32,675 nucleotides of DNA, taken from positions 1 to 32,675 of the IMG/VR virus record IMGVR_UViG_3300037586_000561; one strand, 5' to 3'. Shown here in pieces: positions 22,176 to 31,467 of this stretch; the stretch's first letter is position 1; every line of letters begins with the position of its first letter. This DNA comes from a virus. The translations under genes and the position numbers were made by a program. The notes beneath the pieces were generated by a model. It saw only the letters and a program-made list of their open reading frames with translations, did no database searches and was not told the DNA's origin.

Positions 22176-25100
22176 CGTTATTTTCTCTCTTCTGCATTGT
22201 CTCTAATATAGGAGTAGGAATTCTACCTCCATTTCTTAACATCTCTCGCATTCCCTGATTAATCTGTTTATCTACTTCAGTTTTTGGAGAAGCGACATCT
22301 TTAATAATAGTATCCATAATATTCCCCGGATCAGAGAATGGGCGCAGCAACCACGCTATCTGAGCATCACGATGCTCTTGGTTGCCTGACTTTGTGTAAT
22401 TTTGTAGAACTTCTTTTGCTTGCTTTATGCGCCTAGATCTAAATACTTGCTCTTCTTTCAGCCACTCCTTACCCGCATAGTACGCCACTTCTTTATCTAG
22501 CTTAATTCCCATAGCCCTTCCGAGCTGCTCTGGCAAACTCATCTCCCCTAGATTCTTCTCAGAAGCTATTAGCTTTCCACTAGAAGAGTATAGATTACCC
22601 GTCTGTCTAAGCTGCCATCCAATCTCGGCATTAGACCAAGTAGATGTCATAGCGGCAATATCTGCTATGTTATTCATAATACTGCCATAGGCTACATCCC
22701 AAGTAGGCACTTCATATATATTTCTAGCTGTTGCTATAAGCCCATCATATACATTCCCTGCTTTACTTATTTTAGAACTTGATGGCCCCATCAATATCTG
22801 CTCTGCTGTAGTTTCTCCATATTCTCCATTCCACATAGCATTTAAGCCACGATAAATATCTCCCAGAGCATTGTCATCCATGCCTGCCCACAGATTTATA
22901 TCTGCTGACGCATTGAGTCCATCCATACCCAGCTGTGCCGCTAGTATACCAGTAGCACCCTCTTGCATAGCCTCCACAGCATTGGGGTTCTTCTCTATAA
23001 ATTCTTGCTCTGTCTCCCCTACAGCCATAGCAGCCAGCCCCACCAGACTGCTGGCTAAAGGCACGTCCACTGTACCAAAGAACACGAGCTGGCCTATGGC
23101 CGCTCGCCTCTTTTCTTTAGCTGTCCATTTCTTACTACCTCCCACAATCTGAGGCATGACATTCTCTAGAAACTTAGCCCTCACTTGTAAGAATTGACCA
23201 GCTAAGTTTAGTATGGGTGCCCGCTGCCACCAAGCAGCATTCTGTGATTGCATATTCATTAGCATGCGCTGAGCATCTCGCGTAACAGATACGACATCCA
23301 AAGCCTTGCCAGGATTAGCCTCTTGGAAGTTACGCCTAGCTACTCCCCAACTAATCATCCTAGCCATGTTCTCGCCCTCTCGGAACATGACCCTGCCTCC
23401 CTCGGCTAGTTTTTTATACGTAGACATAGATCCCTGTGTGATTCCTAATTCAGGCACATCCATATCAGCATTACGCGTAACAGCCTCACGCATACCAGAC
23501 TGCCTGTACGCCTTATAACTGTCTATTACCTCATCACTAAGCCCTATAGCCCTTCCTGCTTTCTCTCCCTGTGCTAATAGTATACCAAATTCAAAGGCAT
23601 CTTTGATTGCTCCGGGAGCCTGTTTGGGATACATAGAGAGCGCTATAGATCCGTTAGCTGTCTGCACAACTAACTGTCTGGGGTTGTACCACCCCATAGA
23701 TAGGTTAAACATCCCTCCCTTAAGCCAGTTGGTAATAGATCCGTCAGAGTGCTCTAGCATCCATCCCCGCATTCCCTTCAAGGCTTCTTTGCCGTGCATC
23801 ATATCAGCAACCTTGAGCATGAAGTTCCTAGTCCAGCGCTCTTCTGGGGCTTCCATTCCAGCTACATCTTTAATGTAGGTTCTAACATTCTCTAAAGCTG
23901 GTCTTACAGAGTCAGGAACATCTAGTACATCATCAAAATGTACTACAGGATTCTTTCTGTGATTAGCTTCCACAAAAGCGTTAGCTGTATTCTTAAAATT
24001 CTCCATCATGGCTATGCGATAATCATTTAAAGGAAGAGTAGCAGATATATTATCTATATACCGCTCTGTAGCCCTACCCGCAGACATACGCTCTAAGGGC
24101 TTGTCTCCATCAGCAGTTTTGACTCTGAGAGGTCTAGAGCTTCTGTGCCCTGTGTATAATCCCCCATAAGCCTTAGCATCCTCTAACAGTCTAGCATTCC
24201 CCACAAACTCTCCGTCAGCATACACCGAAGCACTTCCGCCCTCTGCGTTGTACGCCTTAGTCCACTTATCAGCATCTCCTTTAGTCTCAAAAGCAAACAA
24301 CACCTCTTCTGCGCTACTAGCTTGGTTACGAACGTACCAGTACCCTTTCTGGTATATACGTGGAATATATCCAGGAGCGTGATTTAATACTTGTCGCGGT
24401 AGATTTGACCAGCCAGCATCCTTCCTAACCATACCAAAGGCAGCACCTTGCTTCTTCTTTCCTATACGCACAGGATCAAATAATTCTACAAGTTCATAAC
24501 CCTGCTCTTTTAAAGCAGCCGTGTTGTGGCGTAAGTAACCAACGGAGTGGCTGGGAGATCCTTTGTAGCCTTCTGGAAAGTAAATGAGATCGTCTTCCTT
24601 CATCTTGGCTAGATCCATATGTCCCACAGGGCGTGCAAGAATATCCTCAGACATCTCCACGCCTTCTTTACTCTTGTAGGTGCGGGATAAGTTTTTAAAG
24701 CCTTGGTATTCTAGTTCATTTCTAATTACATGGTCACGTAAATCTTTGAGGCCATCGTAGAATGCCCTCTTCTCCTGGTAACTTTTAATCTGTGCAGGAG
24801 ATAGTTCTATGTGTCCTCCTACAGTCTCTATACCAGCACTGAGCCTACCTATAGTAAACACAGTCTCTTCCTCGTCCCCTGCCTGCAGGACACTGTTTAC
24901 TTGAAAGTTCTCTTTCTTTGACAGTCCCTTTTCTGTACTCTTGTATACCTCTTGCAGGCGACTAGCAATCTTAGCTGCTTGGTCTTGTGTAAAGGTCACA
25001 TCAGCCACGAGCTTAGGATATAAATCCTCTGTTATAACTTCTGGGCTAAATATCTTACTGTAGTTAGCTGTCCACTTAGGCTCAAAATCACCAGCTGCTT

Positions 25101-27024
25101 GTTCTGTTATTTGTGCCCCAGCATCGTCTTTTGTAAACTTAACTACCCTACTGTCGTCCCCAGCAGCTGTGGTGTATTTAACAGTAAACCCACCAGCATC
25201 TCTATCCACAATTTGCATAGAGTTGATTGCCCTTCCTGCTTCATTCATCTCCTGACGCAGTGCTGCAGTGGCACGGTCTTCTGCTATACTTCTAGCAGCA
25301 GGAGACAACGGATCAACTTTTATGATGTTATCTAATATGGAATTGACTTGACTGCGCACACCTTGTGCGCTATCTGACACCTCAGCGGTTACTGGAGCAG
25401 GAGTAGCGGGCGCTTCCTTTACAGCAGCCTTTGCGTCTGCTGGTAATAATTCTTTTGCTGTAGCTCTTGCTACAGATTCCCTTACATGCTTTTCTACAGC
25501 AGCATCAAATCTACCCTGCAATTTACCTGTAACAACACCTTGCTGCATACGAGACAGTTCTGCCTCAGCAGCAGCTGGGGCAACATTACTAGTTATCTTA
25601 TCTTGCACTACAACCAGACGCTCTTCGTGAGTAGCGATAGCTTTATTTAAAGATGCTACGTTAGCACGCCTAGCCTGTGCTACTTTGTGGCCTCCTTTAA
25701 CAGAGACAGAAGTGACTGCAGTCTTTTCTGCTTGTAGTCCTTTTATAGCTCTCTGTAGCTCTGCTCTCTCTTTTATTAGAGCTTTTGTGGCCCCTCTGTT
25801 TTGTTTCTTAACAGCAACATCGAACAACTCTTCTATATAAGTGTCTCTTGCAGTCTTTTTAACAGACTCTATTTCCCCTGCTATGTCATCTAAGCTGTTA
25901 CCTTCGTCCAGAATACGAGTACTCATGGGGTTGGCGGAATGGGCTGCATCTACAACACTAGTACCAGAAACCTCTCTAGTGAGTATAGATTCCCCAGAGG
26001 TTAATACTTCTGCAGTGGCGGCAGTCCTCACTGCATCATAATCAGCCGCAATATCAGCTGTTTTATTTACTTTCTTAGCTGCTCTTAGAGCTTTAATAGC
26101 TTTGAACGCTTTATAGCCACTGTACAAATCAGGCACTACTAGGAAATCTAAGCCAGTTCCCCAGGCAATGTCTGAGCCGGGATCTATACGATTAAATATA
26201 GTAGACAAGGCTCCCTGTACTTTAACCTTATTTCCTTCAAACTCTTTGACTATGGCAGGAACCCATGCATCTATTAAAAGTAACTGCTCATCTGGAGTCT
26301 TACTCTGCAGGCTAAGTATAGCCTCTTCCCATACATCACCAGAGAACTGTGGAATACCATCTACCAGATCGGACACATCTTTACCGTAATCTAATTGAAA
26401 TAAAGTTGTTGCCCAATCCACTGCGATATCACCAGTAGTCTGCTCTCCTACCAACTCCTCGACTTTTCTAAAAGCATAGTTTTTAACTGCGTTTCTTTTA
26501 GCCCTCTCAGTAGGCAGGGAGTCGGGGGCATAGGAATCTACTAGAGCCTGTTCGTACCCATCTACATCTTTATAATGAGCAGTAACATCGTCAATGCCCT
26601 GTAAAATTTCATAAGACCTAGCTACGCTCTCTTCTGTATTAGTAGTGGACAGCATCACATCTTCGTACATACTTTGCTGTACACCTGCTGCGTATTGCTC
26701 CACCTCTCTGTCTATAAAGGTATCCCACTCTCCTGTGACAGCATCCGCTTTAGCTTGTGTATAAGTATCTTGTATAGTAGCTTCTGGATTATTAACCATT
26801 CTAATATCCATCAAAGCTCTAGCCCTAGCCTCGGCTCGTCTACCATGCTTTAGTACAGCCTCTTGCTCTAAGAATACATTTATATTCGTAGGTGGGGCTG
26901 TCATGGCTGTGTATAAAAAGCTCATTCCCTCAGCAGCGCTAGGCTCAGTAGCTGCCTCATTACCCACACCAGGGTTTAGTTGTTCTGTAGTCTCTTCTAA
27001 AGCTTGTGGGTTATCAACAGCCAT
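22168..27024 (-). CDS. 1618-residue internal virion / DNA-ejection protein (T7 gp16-like)
   Basis: The largest gene in the window. It begins with an acidic, disordered-looking stretch (ALEETTEQLNPGVGNEAATE), then helical segments, an Ala-rich basic/acidic section near residues 380-560, and a central globular region with GHMDLAKMKEDDLIYFPEGY and APGYIPRIYQKGYW around 790-900. The last third has hydrophobic helices (LVFFGTVDVPLASSLVGLAA, about 1305-1325), which may be membrane-active during ejection. I see no convincing lytic transglycosylase motif of the type in T7 gp16. Its start shares one base with the gp14-like stop (TAATG). It precedes the 621-residue protein, the reverse of the T7 gp15-gp16 size order. 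Assigned from size, composition and position. Confidence 0.68.
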   Translation of the reverse strand: MAVDNPQALEETTEQLNPGVGNEAATEPSAAEGMSFLYTAMTAPPTNINVFLEQEAVLKHGRRAEARARALMDIRMVNNPEATIQDTYTQAKADAVTGEWDTFIDREVEQYAAGVQQSMYEDVMLSTTNTEESVARSYEILQGIDDVTAHYKDVDGYEQALVDSYAPDSLPTERAKRNAVKNYAFRKVEELVGEQTTGDIAVDWATTLFQLDYGKDVSDLVDGIPQFSGDVWEEAILSLQSKTPDEQLLLIDAWVPAIVKEFEGNKVKVQGALSTIFNRIDPGSDIAWGTGLDFLVVPDLYSGYKAFKAIKALRAAKKVNKTADIAADYDAVRTAATAEVLTSGESILTREVSGTSVVDAAHSANPMSTRILDEGNSLDDIAGEIESVKKTARDTYIEELFDVAVKKQNRGATKALIKERAELQRAIKGLQAEKTAVTSVSVKGGHKVAQARRANVASLNKAIATHEERLVVVQDKITSNVAPAAAEAELSRMQQGVVTGKLQGRFDAAVEKHVRESVARATAKELLPADAKAAVKEAPATPAPVTAEVSDSAQGVRSQVNSILDNIIKVDPLSPAARSIAEDRATAALRQEMNEAGRAINSMQIVDRDAGGFTVKYTTAAGDDSRVVKFTKDDAGAQITEQAAGDFEPKWTANYSKIFSPEVITEDLYPKLVADVTFTQDQAAKIASRLQEVYKSTEKGLSKKENFQVNSVLQAGDEEETVFTIGRLSAGIETVGGHIELSPAQIKSYQEKRAFYDGLKDLRDHVIRNELEYQGFKNLSRTYKSKEGVEMSEDILARPVGHMDLAKMKEDDLIYFPEGYKGSPSHSVGYLRHNTAALKEQGYELVELFDPVRIGKKKQGAAFGMVRKDAGWSNLPRQVLNHAPGYIPRIYQKGYWYVRNQASSAEEVLFAFETKGDADKWTKAYNAEGGSASVYADGEFVGNARLLEDAKAYGGLYTGHRSSRPLRVKTADGDKPLERMSAGRATERYIDNISATLPLNDYRIAMMENFKNTANAFVEANHRKNPVVHFDDVLDVPDSVRPALENVRTYIKDVAGMEAPEERWTRNFMLKVADMMHGKEALKGMRGWMLEHSDGSITNWLKGGMFNLSMGWYNPRQLVVQTANGSIALSMYPKQAPGAIKDAFEFGILLAQGEKAGRAIGLSDEVIDSYKAYRQSGMREAVTRNADMDVPELGITQGSMSTYKKLAEGGRVMFREGENMARMISWGVARRNFQEANPGKALDVVSVTRDAQRMLMNMQSQNAAWWQRAPILNLAGQFLQVRAKFLENVMPQIVGGSKKWTAKEKRRAAIGQLVFFGTVDVPLASSLVGLAAMAVGETEQEFIEKNPNAVEAMQEGATGILAAQLGMDGLNASADINLWAGMDDNALGDIYRGLNAMWNGEYGETTAEQILMGPSSSKISKAGNVYDGLIATARNIYEVPTWDVAYGSIMNNIADIAAMTSTWSNAEIGWQLRQTGNLYSSSGKLIASEKNLGEMSLPEQLGRAMGIKLDKEVAYYAGKEWLKEEQVFRSRRIKQAKEVLQNYTKSGNQEHRDAQIAWLLRPFSDPGNIMDTIIKDVASPKTEVDKQINQGMREMLRNGGRIPTPILETMQKRENNDG

Positions 27025-27488
27025 TATTCTGTCCCCGGCTTTATCTGCGAAGAAAAAATGCTGGCCCCTTGCATAGCTAGCCCACTAACAGCTTGTCCTG
27101 TAGCAGCGCTACTAGAGTGTGTAGCAGCTCTCTGGTTGAACATAGAAGCCTGTTGTGTTAAACCTCCCACCTGATCTAAGAAGCTTAGGTTAGCACCTAG
27201 CTGTGTTTGTACACTACCTGAACCACCTGTATATCCAGAGGTTTGTGTAGTGCCACTAGCCTGAGCACCTGCTGCCATTTGAGCCTGCGCTTGCTGCGCA
27301 TCCCTCACTTGCTTCCTTCTCTCTCTAGCAGCTTTAATACTCTGTATACGCTGTTGTGCTTGATTAGCTCTCTTCTGATCTCTAGCACCTGCCTTCTGCT
27401 GATCTATGCTATGAGCAGTGGACGCAACAGCCACAACCGCCAGCGCAGCAGCCGCTGGCCCTTGGTATACGTGTTTTATGTCAAACAT
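27024..27488 (-). CDS. internal virion protein (T7 gp14-like)
   Basis: A 154-residue protein with the composition of T7 gp14: a hydrophobic N-terminal helix (GPAAAALAVVAVASTAHSID), a Gln/Lys/Arg/Ala-rich coiled segment (QKRANQAQQRIQSIKAARER), then a Gly/Ser/Thr/Gln-rich low-complexity tail. Gp14-type proteins form the outer-membrane pore of the ejection apparatus. It overlaps the gp13-like gene by 13 bases and shares one base with the giant ejection gene. Sequence divergence is high, so the call rests on composition and order. Confidence 0.7.
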   Translation of the reverse strand: MFDIKHVYQGPAAAALAVVAVASTAHSIDQQKAGARDQKRANQAQQRIQSIKAARERRKQVRDAQQAQAQMAAGAQASGTTQTSGYTGGSGSVQTQLGANLSFLDQVGGLTQQASMFNQRAATHSSSAATGQAVSGLAMQGASIFSSQIKPGTE

Positions 27489-27796
27489 TTATAAACCCTC
27501 CCGCACGTTTCTTTGTCTTGCAACTCTACTCCTGTACTCTCAAAACCAAACATGGCGGCAAACTTCTGTAACCGCCTGTCCTCTGTGAGGATGATTGCAT
27601 GTATTTTTTCATATCCCATTAGATTAAGCTCCTCCATCAAAGTGCTCCATATCTCCAAAAACCTGTGGTATTTAGTTTTGTTCCACTCGTAGACATAGCA
27701 ATGAATCAGTATTTCCCAGTGAGGGTGAGTTTCAATAAACACCTCTACGTCATCATCTTTGTACACTGTGGGGTGTATAATATCAGACACTGTCAC
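27476..27796 (-). CDS. GNAT-fold protein (T7 gp13-like)
   Basis: A 106-residue protein. The C-terminal half (EKIHAIILTEDRRLQKFAAM then FGFESTGVEL) has the pattern of the C-terminal part of GNAT acetyltransferases (strand, helix, F-G-F, strand). T7 gp13 and relatives share this fold and lie in the same place, between the nozzle and gp14. The family acyl-CoA loop Q/RxxGxG/A is not clear, so it may be a structural rather than catalytic version. It overlaps the nozzle gene by 14 bases and the gp14-like gene by 13 bases. Confidence 0.65.
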   Translation of the reverse strand: MTVSDIIHPTVYKDDDVEVFIETHPHWEILIHCYVYEWNKTKYHRFLEIWSTLMEELNLMGYEKIHAIILTEDRRLQKFAAMFGFESTGVELQDKETCGRVYKCLT

Positions 27797-30221
27797 CTCC
27801 TTCTACGCTAATACCCCAGCCGTACAAATACAGATCTTTTCCTGCCTCACTATCTACTCTCATCGAGAAGGCTCTTCCTGAGCCGCGTAAGCGGTTCTTA
27901 GTGGTTATGACCTCCTGCCCATAGTCTAACGTAGGAGAGGCCATAGAGGGGGTGTACATACGAGGTAAGCGGTATGCTTGAAACTGACTACCAAACTTAC
28001 CACCAGCGGTGGAGTTAGAGAAGTCCCATCTAGCTGACACTAAACAAGAGGCAGGGGTGATGTAATTAAAATCTGTCCCAGAAGCTGCTACTCCTGTCTC
28101 TGTCATCTTGAAGTGCATCACTAGGTAGGGGAGGTATTTACTACGCATAGTATCTTGAAACAACTCATACCCTGTAATCAGATGTGCTGGTGCATCAACA
28201 CCCACATTGTCATCACTCTCCCAATCCACAAAGTCTTGGTCTGAATATAAGCTGAATGTAAATGTAACATCCCCTGTAGAGTTTGGTTTGATGGTGATAT
28301 ACTTAGTACTACTCTGCCCACGGCTCCTAACCTCTGATGATACAACAACAGGCTCGCCATTAACCTCTACAATCTCTCCATTGTGTGTTACGGGCTGCTC
28401 ATCCGTTGCTATGTTAAACCCTCCCGTAGGGATATAACCTGCTACATAACTACTGTCAGTAGCCACAGCACCTATGGTGTTGGTGTAGAAAGCTCCTAAT
28501 ACAGTGTCTAGCACCAACTCTCTGTTATACTTATTCTTCTGGTTAACGCCATCATAACTCTCCTCATCGTTATACAACCAGCTAAGCTTTCTCCCGTCAC
28601 TGTCATATCTACCTATAGCATTAGTTCTTCCTACAGAAGGTATGGATGTGTAGAAGGTTTGTATTGTAGTTTCAGATATGTTAACAGCACTCAACCTACC
28701 ACTAATCTTATCAGCAACTAGCTGGTAGATACCAGCCTTACTCCAATAAAATACACTACCTTCTACGTCTACAATACTACCAGCATTGGTAGCACCAATG
28801 TTTGTTATTCGTGAGATAGAGAAATCATCTGCTTTGAAAACACCATCAGGGCCACTAATTTCCCAAACACCATTCTCACTAACCACTATCAGAGAAGTTC
28901 CTGTAGAGGTTAGCTTTAATATACGAGAAGCTTCTGGTATTGTTATTGTACCACCATCTGTGGCAAGAGGTGTATTGTAATCTTCTGATGTTGGGTCATT
29001 GATAGAATAACACTTACTTAGATTATCCACATTCTCCCCTAACTGGGAGAAGAATATAGTGGAGGCATACGCTGGTGTGTTATCATCACCCTCGGTCACA
29101 ACACTATCTACACCAGCATAAAAAATCCTGCCAGCATACGCTGTTACAGTGGTGAGCGCCCCACTCTCTGCGTCCAGAGGGAGATCAGAGACATCAACAC
29201 TTCGTGTAGGGTAGGACGTATTCCCCACTATCCAATTCATTCTGCTTTGTACATCCTGAATCGCAGAGTAATCCCATCCCTCCAGAAACATCGCATCCCT
29301 AGTGAGATCAGTAATCGTCTCTAAGAATATTGAATTACCTCTGTATACAGCATCTTCAGCATCGGTCATAAACTGCTGTCTAGAGGCTCCTCTAGCAAAT
29401 ATATCCAACAACACGCTACCTCTACCCGCCTGTCTACTACCTATAGTCGAATTGAGGATGAGATTAGCACTGAAGTTATCACTACCATCCTTTCCTACGT
29501 GTACCATATCAGCATTAGAGGGCCAATCCCCTGCAACACTCTTAAATGCAACATGCGGGTAGTTTGTACCACCACCCGTAATACTCACCATATCCGCATT
29601 CCATCCCTGGTTAAACAGATTATATTCATGCTCTACCGTAAGTAGGTCAGGTCTGTCGTCTACGGGTGTAGTTTCTCCCACTCCCCAGATATCTCTCACC
29701 TTGATATTTATAGAAGTGTTGAAGAAGTCAATATTCCCACCACCATCAACCTCAATCTCTATTAGCTGAGGGTGGGTGAAGTATTTATTGACAAGTATTA
29801 GATTACCATTAATAGCTGCGTATTGTATTGGGTGCTGTGCTGCCAACGTTGGTCGGTCTGACAGAGAGGATAGTGGCACACTACCTTTAACGTTACCAGA
29901 TAGATTGTCTTTAAACCCATCTAAGAACCAAAGCATCTCTCCCACTTGCACACAACACAGAGTTATAAGAGGGTTATTATCTGCATTCTCCCACCTAAAG
30001 CCTGTGATGGCTGTAGAGATAAAACTGTACAGGGGAAGACCAGAGTTTAGCATCGTATGAGAAGCTTCATAATCCATACCAAGCCTTCTCTGCCTACTGC
30101 CCTCTCGGTGTAATACAAAGTTATCTTCTGCTATAGAAGCATTCTCAGGGAATGTAAGAGGAGAGGCTTCTGTAATTAAACCTTTTACAAAGGTATTACG
30201 TTCAAGATTTGCTTTTGGCAC
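27783..30221 (-). CDS. tail tubular protein B / nozzle (T7 gp12-like)
   Basis: An 812-residue all-beta virion protein. The N-terminus shows the signature of the nozzle family: NTFVKGLITEASPLTFPENA and DNFVLHREGSRQRRLGMDYE. Many short Gly/Thr/Asn strands follow, as in a beta-propeller platform, including VFYWSKAGIYQLVADKISGR and ISETTIQTFYTSIP. T7 gp12 is 794 residues, almost the same length. It forms the hexameric distal tail tube to which fibres attach. It overlaps the small 61-residue gene by 20 bases. Confidence 0.85.
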   Translation of the reverse strand: MPKANLERNTFVKGLITEASPLTFPENASIAEDNFVLHREGSRQRRLGMDYEASHTMLNSGLPLYSFISTAITGFRWENADNNPLITLCCVQVGEMLWFLDGFKDNLSGNVKGSVPLSSLSDRPTLAAQHPIQYAAINGNLILVNKYFTHPQLIEIEVDGGGNIDFFNTSINIKVRDIWGVGETTPVDDRPDLLTVEHEYNLFNQGWNADMVSITGGGTNYPHVAFKSVAGDWPSNADMVHVGKDGSDNFSANLILNSTIGSRQAGRGSVLLDIFARGASRQQFMTDAEDAVYRGNSIFLETITDLTRDAMFLEGWDYSAIQDVQSRMNWIVGNTSYPTRSVDVSDLPLDAESGALTTVTAYAGRIFYAGVDSVVTEGDDNTPAYASTIFFSQLGENVDNLSKCYSINDPTSEDYNTPLATDGGTITIPEASRILKLTSTGTSLIVVSENGVWEISGPDGVFKADDFSISRITNIGATNAGSIVDVEGSVFYWSKAGIYQLVADKISGRLSAVNISETTIQTFYTSIPSVGRTNAIGRYDSDGRKLSWLYNDEESYDGVNQKNKYNRELVLDTVLGAFYTNTIGAVATDSSYVAGYIPTGGFNIATDEQPVTHNGEIVEVNGEPVVVSSEVRSRGQSSTKYITIKPNSTGDVTFTFSLYSDQDFVDWESDDNVGVDAPAHLITGYELFQDTMRSKYLPYLVMHFKMTETGVAASGTDFNYITPASCLVSARWDFSNSTAGGKFGSQFQAYRLPRMYTPSMASPTLDYGQEVITTKNRLRGSGRAFSMRVDSEAGKDLYLYGWGISVEGGDSV

Positions 30222-30387
30222 GTTTCTCTCCTGCCTTTGGACGCCTACTCTCTGTGTAAGCCTGACCTGCCACTAGCGCCTCGTGCGCAGATGTGTACAT
30301 ACCAGCTAACGCTTGTGGTATTTCACCGCCACCATCCCACTTAAGTTTGTATAGATTGCCTACTGTGTAGGGAATTAATATCTTCAT
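30202..30387 (-). CDS. 61-residue protein between adaptor and nozzle genes
   Basis: A small protein of the type often found between the two tail tubular genes in marine podophages. It has an aromatic/basic N-terminus (ILIPYTVGNLYKLKWDGGGE), a helix (ALAGMYTSAHEALVAGQ) and a strongly basic C-terminus (ESRRPKAGEKRAKSKS). No known family. It shares one base with the adaptor stop (TAATG) and overlaps the nozzle start by 20 bases; tight coupling with both suggests a tail-assembly role. Confidence 0.6.
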   Translation of the reverse strand: MKILIPYTVGNLYKLKWDGGGEIPQALAGMYTSAHEALVAGQAYTESRRPKAGEKRAKSKS

Positions 30388-31136
30388 TATTTTCTACCAT
30401 AATCAGGAAATTGAATACCAGTACCTGCTTGCCACGCCTTACGGCTAAGCCACGCTCTTGAGCGTACAGCTTGCTGTTCACTCTTACCATCAGCTGCTTG
30501 TTTAATCCTTGCAAAGCAAGTTGATTTAGCTTCTGCTAATAGAGCAGGAAAAGCCTCTGTGGGGAGGTCTGGTATAAAGCTATCGGATACAGTGAATGCT
30601 GGAGACATTGTGGCTGTACACTGTGTCTTACTACTCATCAGTGTTGTATCCACTGTATTATCAAAACTATCAAACACAAGCCACTCATCATCGAATGATG
30701 TGTAAACTTCTGGTCTTGTGTTATTCTTAATTAAGAAGGACACACCACTAAAATCTGTAACACTCTGTACAACATCCTTATCTGAGTTTAGATTATTAGA
30801 TCTACGTAAAAACTCATCTGGTGTAATGTACGTAGCTTCTTGTACACGAGAGCGCGTCTCACCCAACTTAATACCATCATACTGCACACTGTGAAGCTCC
30901 TTTGTATTCTCAGGCATCTTCATGTGCGTAGGCTTAGTGGAGTCACCAGAGCTGTCTAATGTAGTGAGCTGTCTCAGATGTGGCCAATTCTTGTTGGCCA
31001 TCATTTCAAAGTAGGTGGATTCAATTATCTTAGCTATCTGTACACTCTCTAGAGTGTCAGTGATTGAGTTGAATTCATCACTGTTCATATCAGAAGCTAT
31101 GTCTTGCGCTAACGCAAGTAGGGACATCTTAGCCAT
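30387..31136 (-). CDS. tail tubular protein A / adaptor (T7 gp11-like)
   Basis: A 249-residue head-tail adaptor. The N-terminus LLALAQDIASDMNSDEFNSI then ESVQIAKIIESTYFEMMANK is the helical pair typical of tail tubular A, which binds the portal. A beta middle section follows (VTDFSGVSFLIKNNTRPEVY, EWLVFDSFDNTVDTTLM), and the C-terminus is helical (TEAFPALLAEAKSTCFARIK). The family usually spans 190-250 residues. The gene order adaptor, small gene, nozzle fits the T7 supergroup. Confidence 0.83.
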   Translation of the reverse strand: MAKMSLLALAQDIASDMNSDEFNSITDTLESVQIAKIIESTYFEMMANKNWPHLRQLTTLDSSGDSTKPTHMKMPENTKELHSVQYDGIKLGETRSRVQEATYITPDEFLRRSNNLNSDKDVVQSVTDFSGVSFLIKNNTRPEVYTSFDDEWLVFDSFDNTVDTTLMSSKTQCTATMSPAFTVSDSFIPDLPTEAFPALLAEAKSTCFARIKQAADGKSEQQAVRSRAWLSRKAWQAGTGIQFPDYGRK

Positions 31137-31138
31137 TC

Positions 31139-31459
31139 TTATTTCCTCTTGTTCTTACTGCCTTTGGGTCTACCTCCCCCATGGCTTCTCTTTCCACCAA
31201 CGCTACCACCCTTGCTACGATTTGATGAAGCGTTCTCAATGCGCCTATTACTCTTCGCATTACTACCTCCGTTGGCTAATCCTTTCTTGTGTCCAACATC
31301 TTTTCCATCACCTTTGCTGGCAGAGCCACTTTTAATGGCTTCGTTGCGAGCTTTGTTGCGAGCAGCCCTGTTCTTCTTCTGCTCAGGCTTAGCATTGTAA
31401 GCCCTTTTCTTTTTGCTCGCTGGTTTCGCATTAGCTTTTGTATCTCCTTTCTTTGGCAT
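31139..31459 (-). CDS. very basic protein with degenerate HNH-like core
   Basis: A 106-residue protein with about one third Lys plus Arg. Residues 49-60, KGDGKDVGHKKG, followed by LANGGSNAKSNRRIENASSN, resemble the phage HNH-like motif KGDGKDVDH...NG...SN.R....NRS. The catalytic Asp-His pair is Gly-His here, so nuclease activity is doubtful. The ends are basic (PASKKKRAYNAK; GGGRPKGSKNKRK). Proteins of this kind occur among structural genes of marine podophages and may bind packaged DNA. It lies 2 bases from the adaptor gene and 8 bases from the preceding structural gene. Confidence 0.65.
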   Translation of the reverse strand: MPKKGDTKANAKPASKKKRAYNAKPEQKKNRAARNKARNEAIKSGSASKGDGKDVGHKKGLANGGSNAKSNRRIENASSNRSKGGSVGGKRSHGGGRPKGSKNKRK

Positions 31460-31467
31460 GTTGTCTC

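Noticed and set aside
22871-23878. several 70-93 codon + strand ORFs opposite the giant ejection protein
   Set aside because: They have no ribosome sites and no motif-like residues; composition matches the shadow of the dense - strand gene.
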